Below are positions 12,527 to 25,990 of a stretch of 64,000 nt of DNA, piece by piece. The number at the start of each line of letters is the position of its first letter. The stretch's first letter is position 1. Below the pieces are notes generated by a model. The model searched no databases, was not told where the DNA came from, and saw only the letters and a program-made list of their open reading frames with translations. Source of the DNA: Calliopsis andreniformis (lineage: Eukaryota > Arthropoda > Insecta > Hymenoptera > Andrenidae); assembly GCF_051401765.1 (NCBI RefSeq), contig NW_027480440.1, positions 4,712,001 to 4,776,000 of the forward strand, read 5' to 3'. Position numbers and translations under genes: made by a program.

Positions 12527-13741
12527 CCCAATCCTCAACACTCAACCCTCAATCCTCAATCCTCAATTTTCAAACCTCAATAGTCAATCTTCAATCCTCA
12601 ATCCTCAATCCTCTATCCTCAATCCTCAATCGCCAGACTTCAATCCTCAATACTCAATCTTCAATCCTGAATCCTCAATCCTCAATCCTCATTCTTCAAT
12701 CCTGAATACCCAATCCTCAATCTTCAATCCTCAATCCTCAATCCTCAATCCTCAATCCTCATTCTTCAATCATCAATACCCAATCCTCAATCTTCAATCC
12801 TCAGTCCTCAATCCTCAATTCTCAATCCTCAATCCTCAATCCTCAGTTGTCAATCTTCCATCCTCAATACTCAATCTTCAATCCTCAATCCTCAATCCTC
12901 AATCCTCATTCTTCAATCCTCAATACCCTATCCTCAATCTTCAATCCTCAATCCTCAATCCTCAATCCTCAATCCTCAATAGTCAATCCTCAATCCTCAT
13001 TCTTCAATCCTCAATACCCAATCCTCAATCTTCAATCCTCAATCCTCAATCCTCAATTCTCAATCCTCATTCCTCAGTCCTCAGTCCTCAAACCTCAATC
13101 CTCAACCCTCAGCCCTCATCCTCAATCATCAATCCTCAATCCTCAATCGTCAATAGAATATCATCAATTCACAGTTTTCAATACTCAATACTCAATCTGC
13201 AATCTTCAAATCTCTATTCACAAACATCAATTCTCATCACTCAACCCTCAACACTCAGTCCTCAATCTTCAATCCTCAATCCTCAATCTTCAATCCTCCA
13301 TACTCAACCTTCAATCCTCGATCCTCAATGATCAATCCTCAAACCTCAATCCTCAGTCATCAATCCTCAATCTTCAATACTCAATCCTCAATCCTCAATC
13401 CTCAATCCTCAATACTCAACCATCAATCCTCAATTATCAATACTCAATCTTCAATCCTCAATCCTGAATCCTCAATCATCAATACTCAACCTTCAATCCT
13501 CAATCCTCAATCTTCAATCCTCAACCCTCAATCCTCAATCCGCAATCCTCAATCCTCACTCCTCAATCCTCAATCCTCGATCGTCAATCTTCAATCCTCA
13601 ATCCTCAATCCTCAATCCTCAATCCACAATCCTCAATCATCAATCCTCAGTCCTCAAACCTCAATCCTGAATCCTCAATCCTGAATCCTCAGTCTTCAGC
13701 CCTCAGTCCTCAACAATCAGTTATCAATCCTTAATCCTGAA

Positions 13742-14303
13742 TAGAATATCATCAATTCACAGTTTTCAATACTCAATACTCAATCTGCAATCTTCAAATC
13801 TCTATCCACAGTCATCAATTCTCATCACTCAACCCTCTAACACTCAGTCCCCAATCCTCAATCTTCAATCCTCAATCCTCAATCCTCAACACTCAATCCT
13901 CAATCCTCAATTTTCAATCCACAATAATCAATCTTCAATCCACAATCCTCAATCCTCAATTCTGAATCCTCAATCGTCAGTCTTCAATCCTCAATACTCA
14001 ACCTTCAATCCTGAATCCTCAATCCTCAATCCTCAATCCTCATTCTTCAATCCTCAATACCCAATCCTCAATCTTCAATCCTCAATCCTCAATCCTCAAT
14101 TCTCAACCCTCATTCCTCAGTCCTCAGTCCTCAAACCTCAATCCTCAACCCTCAGCCCTCATCCTCAATCATCAATCCTCAATCCTCAATCCTCAATAGA
14201 ATATCATCAATTCACAGTTTTCAATACTCAATACTCAATCTGCAACCTTCAAGTCTCTATTCACAAACATCAATTCTCATCACTCAACCCTCAACACTCC
14301 GTC
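13742..14303 (+). repeat. A-A pair, 455-bp spacing
   Basis: Counterpart of the pair at 3400 within the right D1 copy. The substitution that distinguishes the two D1 copies (14317) lies just after it. Confidence 0.85.
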
Positions 14304-16258
14304 CCCAATCCTCAACGCTCAACCCTCAATCCTCAATCCTCAATTTTCAAACCTCAATAGTCAATCTTCAATCCTCAATCCTCAATCCTCTATCCTCAAT
14401 CCTCAATCGCCAGACTTCAATCCTCAATACTCAATCTTCAATCCTGAATCCTCAATCCTCAATCCTCATTCTTCAATCCTGAATACCCAATCCTCAATCT
14501 TCAATCCTCAATCCTCAATCCTCAATCCTCAATCCTCATTCTTCAATCATCAATACCCAATCCTCAATCTTCAATCCTCAGTCCTCAATCCTCAATTCTC
14601 AATCCTCAATCTTCAATCCTCCATACTCAACCTTCAATCCTCGATCCTCAATGATCAATCCTCAAACCTCAATCCTCAGTCATCAATCCTCAATCTTCAA
14701 TACTCAATCCTCAATCCTCAATCCTGAATCCTCAATCTTCAATCCTCATTCCTCAAACCTCAATCCTCAACCCTCAGTCCTCATACTCAATTCTCAATCC
14801 TCATTCCTCAATCCTCAATCTTCAATCCTCAATAATCAATCTCCTATCCTAGATCCTCAATCCCCAATACTCTATCATTAATCCTCAATATTCAATCCTC
14901 TATCCCCAGTCCTCAATCTTCAATCCCCAAAGCTCAATAATCAATCCTCAATCCTCAGTCCTCAATCCTCAATCCTCAATCCTCAATCCTCAATATTCAA
15001 TACACAACCCTCAAACACCAATCCTCAATACTCAATCATAAATCCTCAATTCTCAATACTCAATGGAATATCCTGAATTCTCAGTTTTCAATACTCAATC
15101 CTCAATCTTCGATCATCAAGTCTCCATCCACAAACATCAATTCTCATCACTCAACCCTCAACACTCAATTCTCAATCCTCAATCCTCAATCTTGAATCCT
15201 CAATCCTCAATCCTCAATCCTCAATCCTCAATCCTCAATCACCAAATCTCAATCTTCAACACTCAAGCCTCAATCCTCAATCCTCAATCCTCAATCCTCA
15301 ATCTTCAATCATCAATCCTCAATCTTCAATACTCAATCCTCAATCCTCAATCCTCAATCCTCAATACTCAACCATCAGTCCTCAATTCTGAATACTCAAT
15401 AGAATATACTGAATTCTTAGTATTCAATACTCAAAGCTCAATCCTCAACCCTCAGCCTTCATCCTCCATCCTCAATCCTCAATCCTCAAACCTCAATCTT
15501 CAATCATCAATACTCAATCTTCGATCCACAATGCTCAACCCTCAATACTCAATCCTCAATCCTCAGTCATGAATACTTAATCTTCAATACTCAGTCCTCA
15601 ATCCTCAATCCTCAATACTCAATCATCAATCTTCAATCCTCAACCCTCAATCCTGAATCCTCAATCCGCAGTCCTCAATCTTCAATCCTCAATACACAAT
15701 CTTCAATCCTCAATATTCAACACACAACCCTCAACCTTCAATCCTCAATGCTTAACCATCAATCCTCAATTCTCAATACTCAATAGAATACCCTGAAATC
15801 TCAGTTTTCAATACTCAATCCTCATTCTTCAATCTTCAAGTTTCCATCCACAAACATCAATACTCATCACTCAATCCTCAACACTCAGTCCTCAATCTTC
15901 AATCCTCAATCCTCAATCCTCAATCCTCAATCCTCAATCCTCAATCCTCAGTCATGAATACTCAATCTTCAATACTCAATCCTCAATCCTCAATCCTCAA
16001 TCCTCAATACTCAATCCTTAATCCTCAATCTTCGATCCTCAATCCCGAGTCTTCAATCTTCAGTCCTCAATGCTCAATCATCAATCCTGAACCGTCAGAC
16101 CTCGTCCTCAATCCTCAACACTCAATCCTGAATCCTCAATCTTCAATCATCAATACTCAATCTTCAATCATCAATCTTCAATCCTCAGTCCTCAATCCTC
16201 AATCCTCAATATTCAACACACAACCCCCAACCATCAATCCTCAATTCTCAATACTCAA

Positions 16259-16667
16259 TAGAATACCCTGAATTCTCATGATTCAATACTCAATCCACAA
16301 TATTCAATAATCAAATCTCAATCCTCAAACATCATTTCTCAACCCTCAATCCTCAACACTCAGTCCTCTCTCTTCAATCCTCCATCCTCAATCCTCAATT
16401 CTCAAGCGTCAATCCTCAATCCTCAATCCTCAGTCCTCAGTCCTCAATCTTCAATACTAAATCCTCAATCCTAAAATCCTCAATCCTCCATATTCAACAC
16501 ACAACCCTCAACCATCTGTCCTCAATGCTCAACCATCAATCCTCAATTCTCAATACTCAATAGGATATCCTGAATTCTCAGTTTTCAATACTCAATCCTC
16601 AATCTTCAATCTTCAAATCTCCATCCACAAACATCAATTCTCATCACTCAGCCCTCAACACTCAGTC
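16259..16667 (+). repeat. B-A module, 302-bp spacing variant
   Basis: B at 16259, A (TAGGATATCC) at 16561. Third copy of the 302-bp variant, in a block matching 770-1439. Confidence 0.85.
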
Positions 16668-17623
16668 CTCAATCTTCAATACTCAATCCTCAATCCTCAA
16701 TCCTCAATCCTCAATACTCAACCATCAATCCTCAATTATCAATACTCAATCTTCAATCCTCAATCCTGAATCCTCAATCATCAATACTCAACCTTCAATC
16801 CTCAATCCTCAATCTTCAATCCTCAACCCTCAATCCTCAATCCGCAATCCTCAATCCTCAGTCCTCAATCCTCAATCTTCAATCCTCAATACTCAATCTT
16901 CAATCCTCAATCCTCAGTCCTCAAACCTCAATTCTGAATCCTGAACACTCAATCTTCAATCCTCAATCCTCAGTCCTGAATACTCTACCATCAATCTTCA
17001 ATCCTCAATCCCCAATGCTCAATCCTCAATCCTCATTCTTCAATCCTCAATACCCAATCCTCATTCGTCAATCCTCAATCCTCAATGTTCAATTCTCAAT
17101 CCTCAATCCTCAAACCTCAATCTTCAATCCTCAATACTCAATCTTCAATCTTCAATCCCCAATCCTCTGTCATCAATCCTCAAACTTCAATTCTCAATCG
17201 TGAATCCTCACTCCTCAATCCTCAATCCTCAATCCTCGTACCTCAAACCTCAATCCTCAACCCTCAGTCCTCATCCTCAATTCTAAATTCTCAATTCTCA
17301 ATCCTCAATCCTCAATCCTCAATCCTCAATCTTCAATCCTCAATAATCAATCTCCAATCCTGCATCCTCAATCCCCAGTCCTCAATCCTTAATACTCAAT
17401 CTTGAATCCTCAATCACCAGTCCTCAATCTTCAATTCTAAATTCTCAATTCTCAATCCTCAATCCTCAATCCTCAATCCTCAATCTTCAATCATCAATAC
17501 TCAATCTTCAATCCTCAATCCTCAATCCTCAATCCTCAATCCTCAATCCTCAATATTCAACGCACAACCCTCAACCATCAATCCTCAATACTCAACCATC
17601 AATCCTCAGTTCTCAATACTCAA

Positions 17624-18010
17624 TAGAATATCCTGAATCCTCATGTTTCAATACTCAATCAGCAATATTCAATAATCAAATCTCAATCCTCAAACATCAA
17701 TTCTCAACACTCAATCCTCAATCCTCAATCCTGAATCTTCAATCGTCAATACCCAATCCTCAGTCTTCAACATTCAATCCTCAATCCTCAATTCTCAATC
17801 CTCAATCCTCAGTCCTCAAATCTCAATCCTGAATCCTCAATCATGAATCCTCAATCTTCAGCCCTTAGTCCTACACAATCAGTTGTCAATCCTCAATCCT
17901 CAATAGAATGTCCTCAATTCACAGTTTTCAATACTCAATACTCAATCCGCAATCTTCAGATCTCCATCCACAAACATCAATTATCATCACTCAACCCTCA
18001 ATACTCAGTC
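17624..18010 (+). repeat. B-A module, 280-bp spacing
   Basis: B at 17624 (CCTGAATCC subtype without GAATTC), A at 17904. The A block reads AATCCGCAATC where its relatives read AATCTGCAATC. Confidence 0.9.
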
Positions 18011-18419
18011 CCCAATCCTCAATCTTCAATCCTCAATCCTCAATCCTCAATCCTCAATCTTAATCTTCAATCCTCAATACTCAATCTTCAATCCTCAACC
18101 CTCAATGCTCAATCCTCAACACTCAATCTTCAATCCTCAATCCTCAATCCTCAATTCTCAATCCTCAATCCTCAATCCTCAATCCTCAATCCTCAATTCT
18201 CAATCCTCAATCCTCAATCCTCAATCCTCAATCCTCAATCCTCAATCCTCAATCATCCACCTCAATCTTCAATACTCAATCCTCAATCCTCAATCCTCAA
18301 TCCTCAATACTCAACCATCAATCCTCAATTCTCAATCCTCAATCCTCAATATTCAACACACAACCCTCAACCATCAATTGTCAATACCCAACCATCAATC
18401 CTGAATTATCAACACTCAA

Positions 18420-18806
18420 TAGAATATCCTGAATTCTCATGGTTCAATACTCAATCCACATTATTCAATAATCAAACCTCAATCCTCAAACATCAATCCT
18501 CAACACTCAATCCTCAACACTCAGTCCTCTCTCTTCAATCCTCCATCCTCAATCCTCAATCCTGAGGCGTCAATCCTCAATCCTCAATACTCAACACTCA
18601 ATCCTCAGTCCTCAAAACTCAATCCCGAATCCTCAATCCTGAATCCTCATTCTTCAGCCCTCAGTCCTCAACAATCAATTGTCAATCCTCAATCCTCAAT
18701 AGAATATCCTGAATTCACAGTTTTCAATACTCAATCCCCATTCTTCAATCTTCATATCTCAATACACAAACGTCAATTCTCATCACTCAACCCTCAACAC
18801 TCAGTC
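18420..18806 (+). repeat. B-A module, 280-bp spacing
   Basis: B at 18420, A at 18700. Closely related to 6834-7220; the A block reads ACAAACGTC, shared with the A block at 5729. Confidence 0.9.
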
Positions 18807-19279
18807 CTCAATCTTCAATCCTCAATCCTCAATCCTCAATCTTCAATCCTCAATACTCAACATTCAATCCTCAATCCTCAATCCTCAATCCTAAATGATC
18901 AATCCTCAATCCTCTATCTCCAATCATCAATACTCAATCTTCAATTCTCAATCCTCAACCCTCAACCCTCAGACCTCAAACATCAATACTCAACCCTCAG
19001 TCCTCGTCCTCAATCCACAACCCTCATTCCTCAACCCTCAATCTTCAATTCTCAATCCTCAATCCACAATCCTCAATTATCAATCCTCAGTCCTCAAACC
19101 TCAATCCTGAATCCTCAATCCTGAATCCTCAGTCTTCAGCCCTCAGTCCTCAGCAATCAGTTATCAATCCTCAATCCTGAATAGAATATCATCAATTCAC
19201 AGTTTTCAATACTCAATACTCAATCTGCAATCTTCAAATCTCTATCCACAGTCATCAATTCTCATCACTCAACCCTCTA

Positions 19280-20687
19280 ACACTCCGTCCCCAATCCTCA
19301 ATCTTCATTCCTCAATCCTCAATACTCAACCCTCAGCCCTCATCCTCAATCCTGAACCCTCAATCCTCAGTCCTCCGTCCTCAAACCTCAAACCTCAGCC
19401 CTCAGACCTCATCCTCAATCCTCAATCCTCAATCCTCAATCCTCAATCTTCAATCCTCAATACTCAATCTTCAATCCTCAATCCTCAGTCCTCAAACCTC
19501 AAATCTGAATCCTGAACACGCAATCTTTAATCCTCAATCCTCAGTCCTGAATACTCTACCATCAATCTTCAATCCTCAATCCCCAATGCTCAATCCTCAA
19601 TCCTCATTCTTCAATCCTCAATACCCAATCCTCAATCGTCAATCCTCAATCCTCAATGTTCAATTCTCAATCCTCAATCCTCAAACCTCAATCTTCAATC
19701 CTCAATACTCAATCTTCAATCTTCAATCCCCAATCCTCTGTCATCAATCCTCAAACTTCAATTCTCAATCGTGAATCCTCACTCCTCAATCCTCAATCCT
19801 CAATCCTCGTTCCTCAAACCTCAATCCTCAACCCTCAGTCCTCATCCTCAATTCTAAATTCTCAATTCTCAATCCTCAATCCTCAATCCTCAACCCTCAA
19901 TCTTCAATCCTCAATAATCAATCTCCAATCCTGCATCCTCAATCCCCAGTCCTCAATCCTTAATCCTCAATCTTGAATCCTCAATCCCCAGTCCTCAATC
20001 TTCAATCCTCAGTGATCAATCCGCAATCCTCAATCCTCAGTCCTCAATCCTCAATCCTCAATCCTCAAACCTCAAACCTCAACCGTCAGTCCTCGTCCTC
20101 AAACCTCAACCCTCAATCCTCCATCCTCAATCTTCAATCATCAATACTCAATCTTCAATCCTCAATCCTCAATCCTCAATCCTCAATCCTCAATCCTCAA
20201 TATTCAACGCACAACCCTCAACCATCAATCCTCAATACTCAACCATCAATCCTCAGTTCTCAATACTCAATAGAATATCCTGAATCCTCATGTTTCAATA
20301 CTCAATCAGCAATATTCAATAATCAAATCTCAATCCTCAAACATCAATTCTCAACACTCAATCCTCAATCCTCAATCCTGAATCTTCAATCGTCAATACC
20401 CAATCCTCAGTCTTCAACATTCAATCCTCAATCCTCAATTCTCAATCCTCAATCCTCAGTCCTCAAGTCTCAATCCTGAATCCTCAATCATGAATCCTCA
20501 ATCTTCAGCCCTTAGTCCTACACAATCAGTTGTCAATCCTCAATCCTCAATAGAATGTCCTCAATTCACAGTTTTCAATACTCAATACTGAATCTGCAAT
20601 CTTCAGATCTCCATCCACAAACATCAATTATCATCACTCAACCCTCAATACTCAGTCCCCAATCCTCAATCTTCAATCCTCAATCCT
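19280..20687 (+). repeat. Direct repeat (10272-bp offset), right copy
   Basis: Second copy of 9008-10415. It ends where this copy continues with plain CTCAATC units and the other reads CTCTATC (10415). Confidence 0.85.
20271..20657 (+). repeat. B-A module, 280-bp spacing
   Basis: B at 20271 (CCTGAATCC subtype), A at 20551. Within the right copy of the 10272-bp repeat. Confidence 0.9.
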
Positions 20688-22814
20688 CAATCCTCAATCC
20701 TCAATCTTGATCTTCAATCCTCAATACTCAATCTTCAATCCTCAATCCTCAATGCTCAATCCTCAACACTCAATCTTCAATCCTCAATCCTCAATCCTCA
20801 ATCCTCAATCCTCAATCGTCAATCCTCAACTTTCAATCCTCAACCATCAATCCTCAGTCCTCAAACCTCAATCACGAATCCTCAATCCTGAATCCTCAAT
20901 CTTCAGCCCTCAGTCCTCAACAATCAATTGTCAATCCTCAATCCTCAATAGAATATCCTCAATTCACTGTTTTCAATACTCAATCCCCATTCTTCAATCT
21001 TCAAGTCTCAATCCACAAACATCAATTCTCATCACTCAGCCCTCAACGCTCAGTCCTCAATCGTCAATCCTCAATCATCAATCCTCAATCCTCAATCCTC
21101 AATCCTCAATCATCAGTCCACAATCTTCAATACTCAATCCTCAATCATCAATCCTCAATCATCAAACCTCAATCTTCAATACTCAATCCTCAATCCTCGA
21201 TCCTCAATCTTCAATCCTCCATACTCAATCGTCAATCCTCAATCCTCAATCATCAATCCTCAATCCTCAATCCTCAGTCATCAATCCTCAATCTTCAATA
21301 CTCAATCCTCAATCCTCAATCCACAATCCTCAATCCCTAATACTCAATCCTCATTCATCAACCCTCAATCCTCAGCCCTCAAACCTCAATTCCGAATCCT
21401 CAATCCTGAATGCTCAATCTTCATCCCTCAGTACGCAACAATCAATTGTCAATCCTCAATCCTCATTCCTCAAACCTCAATCCTCAGTCCTCAATCGTCA
21501 ATCATCAATCCACAATCTTCAATAGTCAATCCTCAATCCTCAATCCTCAATCCTCAATCCTCAATCCTCAGTCATCAATCCTCAATCTTCAATACTCAAT
21601 CCTCAATCCTCAATCCTCAATCCTCAATACTTAACCATCAATCCTCAATTCTCAATACTCAATAGAATATCCTGAATTCTTAGGATTCAATACTCAAACC
21701 TCAATCCTCAGCCCTCAGCACTCATCCTCCATCCTCAATCCTCAATCCTCAATCCTCCATCTTCAATCCTCAATACGCAATCTTCGATCCTCAATCCTCA
21801 ACCCTCAATCCTCAATCCTCAATCCTCAGTCATGAATACTCAATCTTCAGCACTCAATCCTCAATCCTCATTCCTCAATCCTCAATCCTCAAAACTCGTT
21901 CCTCAAACCTCAATCCTCAACCCTCAGTCCTCATCCTCAATTCTCAATTCTCAATCCTCAATCCTCAATTCTCAATCTTCAATCCTCAATAATCAATCTC
22001 CAATCCTAGATCCTCAATCCCCAATCCTCAATCGTTAATCCTCTATCGTCAATCCTCAATCCCCAGTCCTCAATCCTCAATACTCAATCTTCAATCCTCA
22101 ATCCTCAATTCTCAATCCTCAATACTCAATCCTCAATTGTCAATCCTCAGTCCCCTATCCTGAATCTTCAGTCCTCCATTCTCAATCCTCAATCCTCAAT
22201 CCTCAATCTTCAATCCTCAATACTCAATCTTCAATTCTCAATCCTCAATCCTCAATCCTCAATCCTCAATCCTCAATCCTCAATCTTCAATCCTCAACCG
22301 TCAGTCCTCGTCCTCAATCCTCAACACTCAATCCTCAATCCTGAATCTTCAATCATCAATACTCAATCTTCAATACTCAATCCTCAACCCTCAATCCTCA
22401 ATCCTCAATCTTCAATCTTCATGTCTCCTTCCACAAACATCAATACTCATCACTCAACCATCAACACTCAGTCCTCAACCTTCAGTCCTCAATCCTCAAT
22501 ACTCAATCCTCAGTCCTCAGTCCTCAATCTTCAATACTCAATCCTCAATCCTAAAATCCTCAATCCTCAATCCTCAATCCCCAATCCTCAATACAATATC
22601 CTGAATTCACAGTATTCAATACTCAATCCCCATTCTAAAATCTTCAAATCTCAATCCACAAACATCAATTCTCATTACTCAACCCTCAACACTCAGTCCC
22701 CAATCTTCATCCTCAATCCTCAATCCTCAATCTTCAACCCTCAATTCTCAATCTTCAATCCTCAATCCTCAATCTTCAATCCTCAATCCTCAATCCTCAA
22801 TCCACAATCCTCAA

Positions 22815-25800
22815 TCCTCAAACCTCAATAAACAATCTTCAATCCTCAATCCTCAATCCTCAATCCTCAATCCTCAATCCTCAACCTTCAATCATCGATA
22901 CTCAATCTTCAATCCTCAATCCTCAATCCTCAATCCTCAATCCTCAATCCTCAATCTTCAGTCCTCAATACTCAATCTTCAATCCTCAATCCTCAATCCT
23001 CAATCCTCCATCCTGAATCCTCAATACTCAATCCTCAATCCTCAATCCTCAATCTTCAATCCTCAATACTCAATCTTCAATCCTCAATCCTCAATCCTCA
23101 ATCCTCCATCCTGAATCCTGAATCCTCAATACTCAATCCTCAATCTTCAATCCTCAATACTCAATCTTCAATCCTCAATCCTCGATCCTCAATCCTCAAT
23201 CCTCATTCCTCAATCCTCAATGCCCAATCCTCAATCTTCAATCCTCAATCCTCAATCCTCAATTCTCAATCCTCAATCCTCAATCCTCAATCCTCAATCC
23301 TCAATCCTCAATCATCCACCTCAATCTTCAATACTCAATCCTCAATCCTCAATCCTCAATCCTCAATCCTCAATACTCAACCATCAATCCTCAATTCTCA
23401 ATCCTCAATCCTCAATATTCAACACACAACCCTCAACCATCAATTCTCAATACCCAACCATCAATCCTCAATTATCAACACTCAATAGAATATCCTGAAT
23501 TCACAGTTTTCAATACTCAATCCCCATTCTTCAATCTTCAAATCTCAATACACAAACATCAATTCTCATCACTAAACACTCAACTCTCAGTCCTCAATCT
23601 TCAATCCTCAATCCTCAATCCTCAATCTTCAATCCTCAATACTAAAGCTTCAATCCTCAATCCTCAATCCTCAATCCTAAATGATCAATCCTCAATCCTC
23701 TATCTCCAATCCTCAATACGCAATCTTCAATCCTCAATCCTCAATCTTCAATCCTCAATCTTCAATCCTCAATACCCAATCCTCACTCTTCAATCCTCAA
23801 ACCTCAATCCTCAATTCTCAACACTCAATCCTCAGTCCTCAGTCCTCAGTCCTCAAACCACAATCCTCAACCCTCATCCCTCATTCTCAATCCTCAATCC
23901 TCAACCCTCAATCATCAATATTCAATCCTCAATACTCAATCTTCAATCCTGATTTTTCAATCCTCAATACCCAATCCTCAATCTTCAACACTCAATCCTC
24001 AATCCTGAATTCTCAATCCTCAATCCTCAATCCTCAGAACTCAAACATAAATGCTCAACCCTCAGTCCTCGTCCTCAATCCACAACACTCAATCCTCAAT
24101 CCTCAAACTTCAACCATCAATATTCAGTGTTCAATCCTCAATCCTCAATCCTCAATCCTCAATCCTCATTCGTCAATCCTCAATGTTCAATCATCAATCC
24201 TCAATCCTCAGTCCTCAATCCTCAACACTCAATCCTCAATCATCAATCTTCAATCGTCAATACTCAATCTTCAATCCTCAATCTTCAATCCTCAATCCTC
24301 GATCCTCAATCGTCAATATTCAACACACAACCCTCAACCATCGATCCTCAATACTCAACCATCAATCCTCAATTCTCAATACACAATAGAATATCCTGAA
24401 TTCTGATGGTTCAATACACAATCCACATTATTCAATAACCAAATATCAATCCTCAAACATCAATCTTCAACACTCAATCCTCAACACTCAGTCCTCTCTC
24501 TTCAATCCTCCATCCTCAATCCTCAATTCTCAAGCGTCAACCCTCAATCCTCAATCCTCAACCCTCTATCCTCAGTCCTCAAACCTCAATCCCGAATCCT
24601 CAATCCTGAATCCTCAATCTTCAGCCCTCAGTCCTCAATAATCATTTGTCAAACCTCAATCCTCAATAGAATATCCTCAATTCACTGCTTTCAATACTCA
24701 ATGCTCAATCTGCATTCTTCAAATCTCTATCCACAAACATCAATTCTCATCACTCAACCCTCAACACTCAGTCCTCAATGTTCTATCCTCAATTCTCAAT
24801 CTTCAATCCTCAGTCCTCAATCCTCAATCCTCAATCCTGAATCCTCAATCTTCAATCATCAATATTCAATCTTCAATACTCAATCCACAATACTCAATCC
24901 TCAATCCTCAATCCTCAATCTTCAATCCTCAATCCTCGATCCTCAATCCTCAATCCTCAATCCTAAATGATCAATCCTCAATCCTCTATCTCCAATCCTC
25001 AATACTCAATCTTCAATCCTCAATCCTCAATCCTCAATCCTCAATCTTCAATCCTCAATACCCAATCCTCACTCTTCAATCCTCAAACCTCAATCCTCAA
25101 TTCTCAACACTCAATCCTCAGTCCTCAGTCCTCAGTCCTCAGTCCTCAAACCTCAATCCTCACCCCTCAGACCTCATTCTCAATCCTCAATCCTCAACCC
25201 TCAATCATCAATATTCAATCCTCAATACTCAATCTTCAATCCTGATTCTTCAATCCTCAATACCCAATCCTCAATCTTCAACACTCAATCCTCAATCCTG
25301 AATTCTCAATCCTCCATCCCCAATCCTCAGACCTCAAACATAAGTGCTCAACCCTCAGTCCTCGTCCTCAATCCACAACACTCAATCCTCAATCCTCAAA
25401 CTTCAATCATCAATATTCAGTCTTCAATCCTCAATCCTCAATCCTCAATCCTCAATCCTCATTAGTCAATCCTCAATGTTCAATCATCAATCCTCAATCC
25501 TCAGTCCTCAATCCTCAACCCTCAATCCTCAATCCTCAATCCTCAATGCCCAATCCTCAATCTTCAATCCTCAATCCTCAATCCTCAATTCTCAATCCTC
25601 AATCCTCAATCGTCAGTCCTCAATCCTCAATCCTCAATCCTCAATTATCCACCTCAATCTTCAATACTCAATCCTCAATCCTCAATCCTCAATCCTCAAT
25701 CCTCAATACTCAACCATCAATCCTCAATCCTCAATCCTCAATCCTCAATATTCAACACACAACCCTCAACCATCAATACTCAATTATCAACACTCAATAG

Positions 25801-25990
25801 AATATCCTGAATTCTCATGGTTCAATACTCAATCCACATTATTCAATAATCAAATCTCAATCCACAAACCTCAATCCTCAACACTCAATCCTCAACACTC
25901 AGTCCTCTCTCTTCAATCCTCCATCCTCAATCCTCAATCCTGAAGCGTCAATCCTCAATCCTCAATACTCAATCCTAAATGATCAATCCT
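22815..25990 (+). repeat. Segmental duplication D5, copy 1 (4773-bp period)
   Basis: Matches 27588-30850 at an offset of 4773 bp, rising to 4863 after about 30300 because the right copy has about 90 extra bases. Differences include ACTAAACACTC against ACTCAACCCTC near 23571, and CCACAATCC against CCTCAATCC near 23857, so the pair is more diverged than D1. It holds an internal repeat: 23673-23960 resembles 24959-25230 (offset 1286). The CATCCACC slip occurs at 23311 and 25647. Confidence 0.9.
24387..24773 (+). repeat. B-A module, 280-bp spacing
   Basis: B at 24387 with TGATGG where most copies have TCATGG, and ACCAAATATC in place of ATCAAATCTC. A at 24667. The ACCAA subtype is shared with 29160, 32351 and 33232. 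Confidence 0.9.

Larger units (their letters stand above)
10343..15905 (+). repeat. Segmental duplication D1, right copy
   Basis: Second copy of the segment starting at base 1, in direct orientation. Its first base follows a stretch (10279-10342) with an A landmark of the TAGAATGTCC subtype, so the unit 1-10342 is followed head to tail by this partial copy. Past 15905 the sequence switches to material resembling 21.8 kb and then 0.8 kb, so the copy is truncated or overwritten there. Confidence 0.9.
15906..22814 (+). repeat. Mosaic satellite zone
   Basis: This zone is a patchwork of pieces found elsewhere in different order. 16191-16860 matches 770-1439 (offset 15421); 16871-17406 matches 9170-9705; 17495-18025 matches 9870-10400; 18126-18646 resembles 6540-7060 (offset 11586); 18539-19284 matches 5568-6313; 19280-20687 matches 9008-10415. 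From 20688 to 22814 it is plain and variant satellite with an A block at 20949, a C block at 21663 and an A block at 22592, and no long partner that I recognised except a short match of 21407 onward to 33570 onward. Confidence 0.8.
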
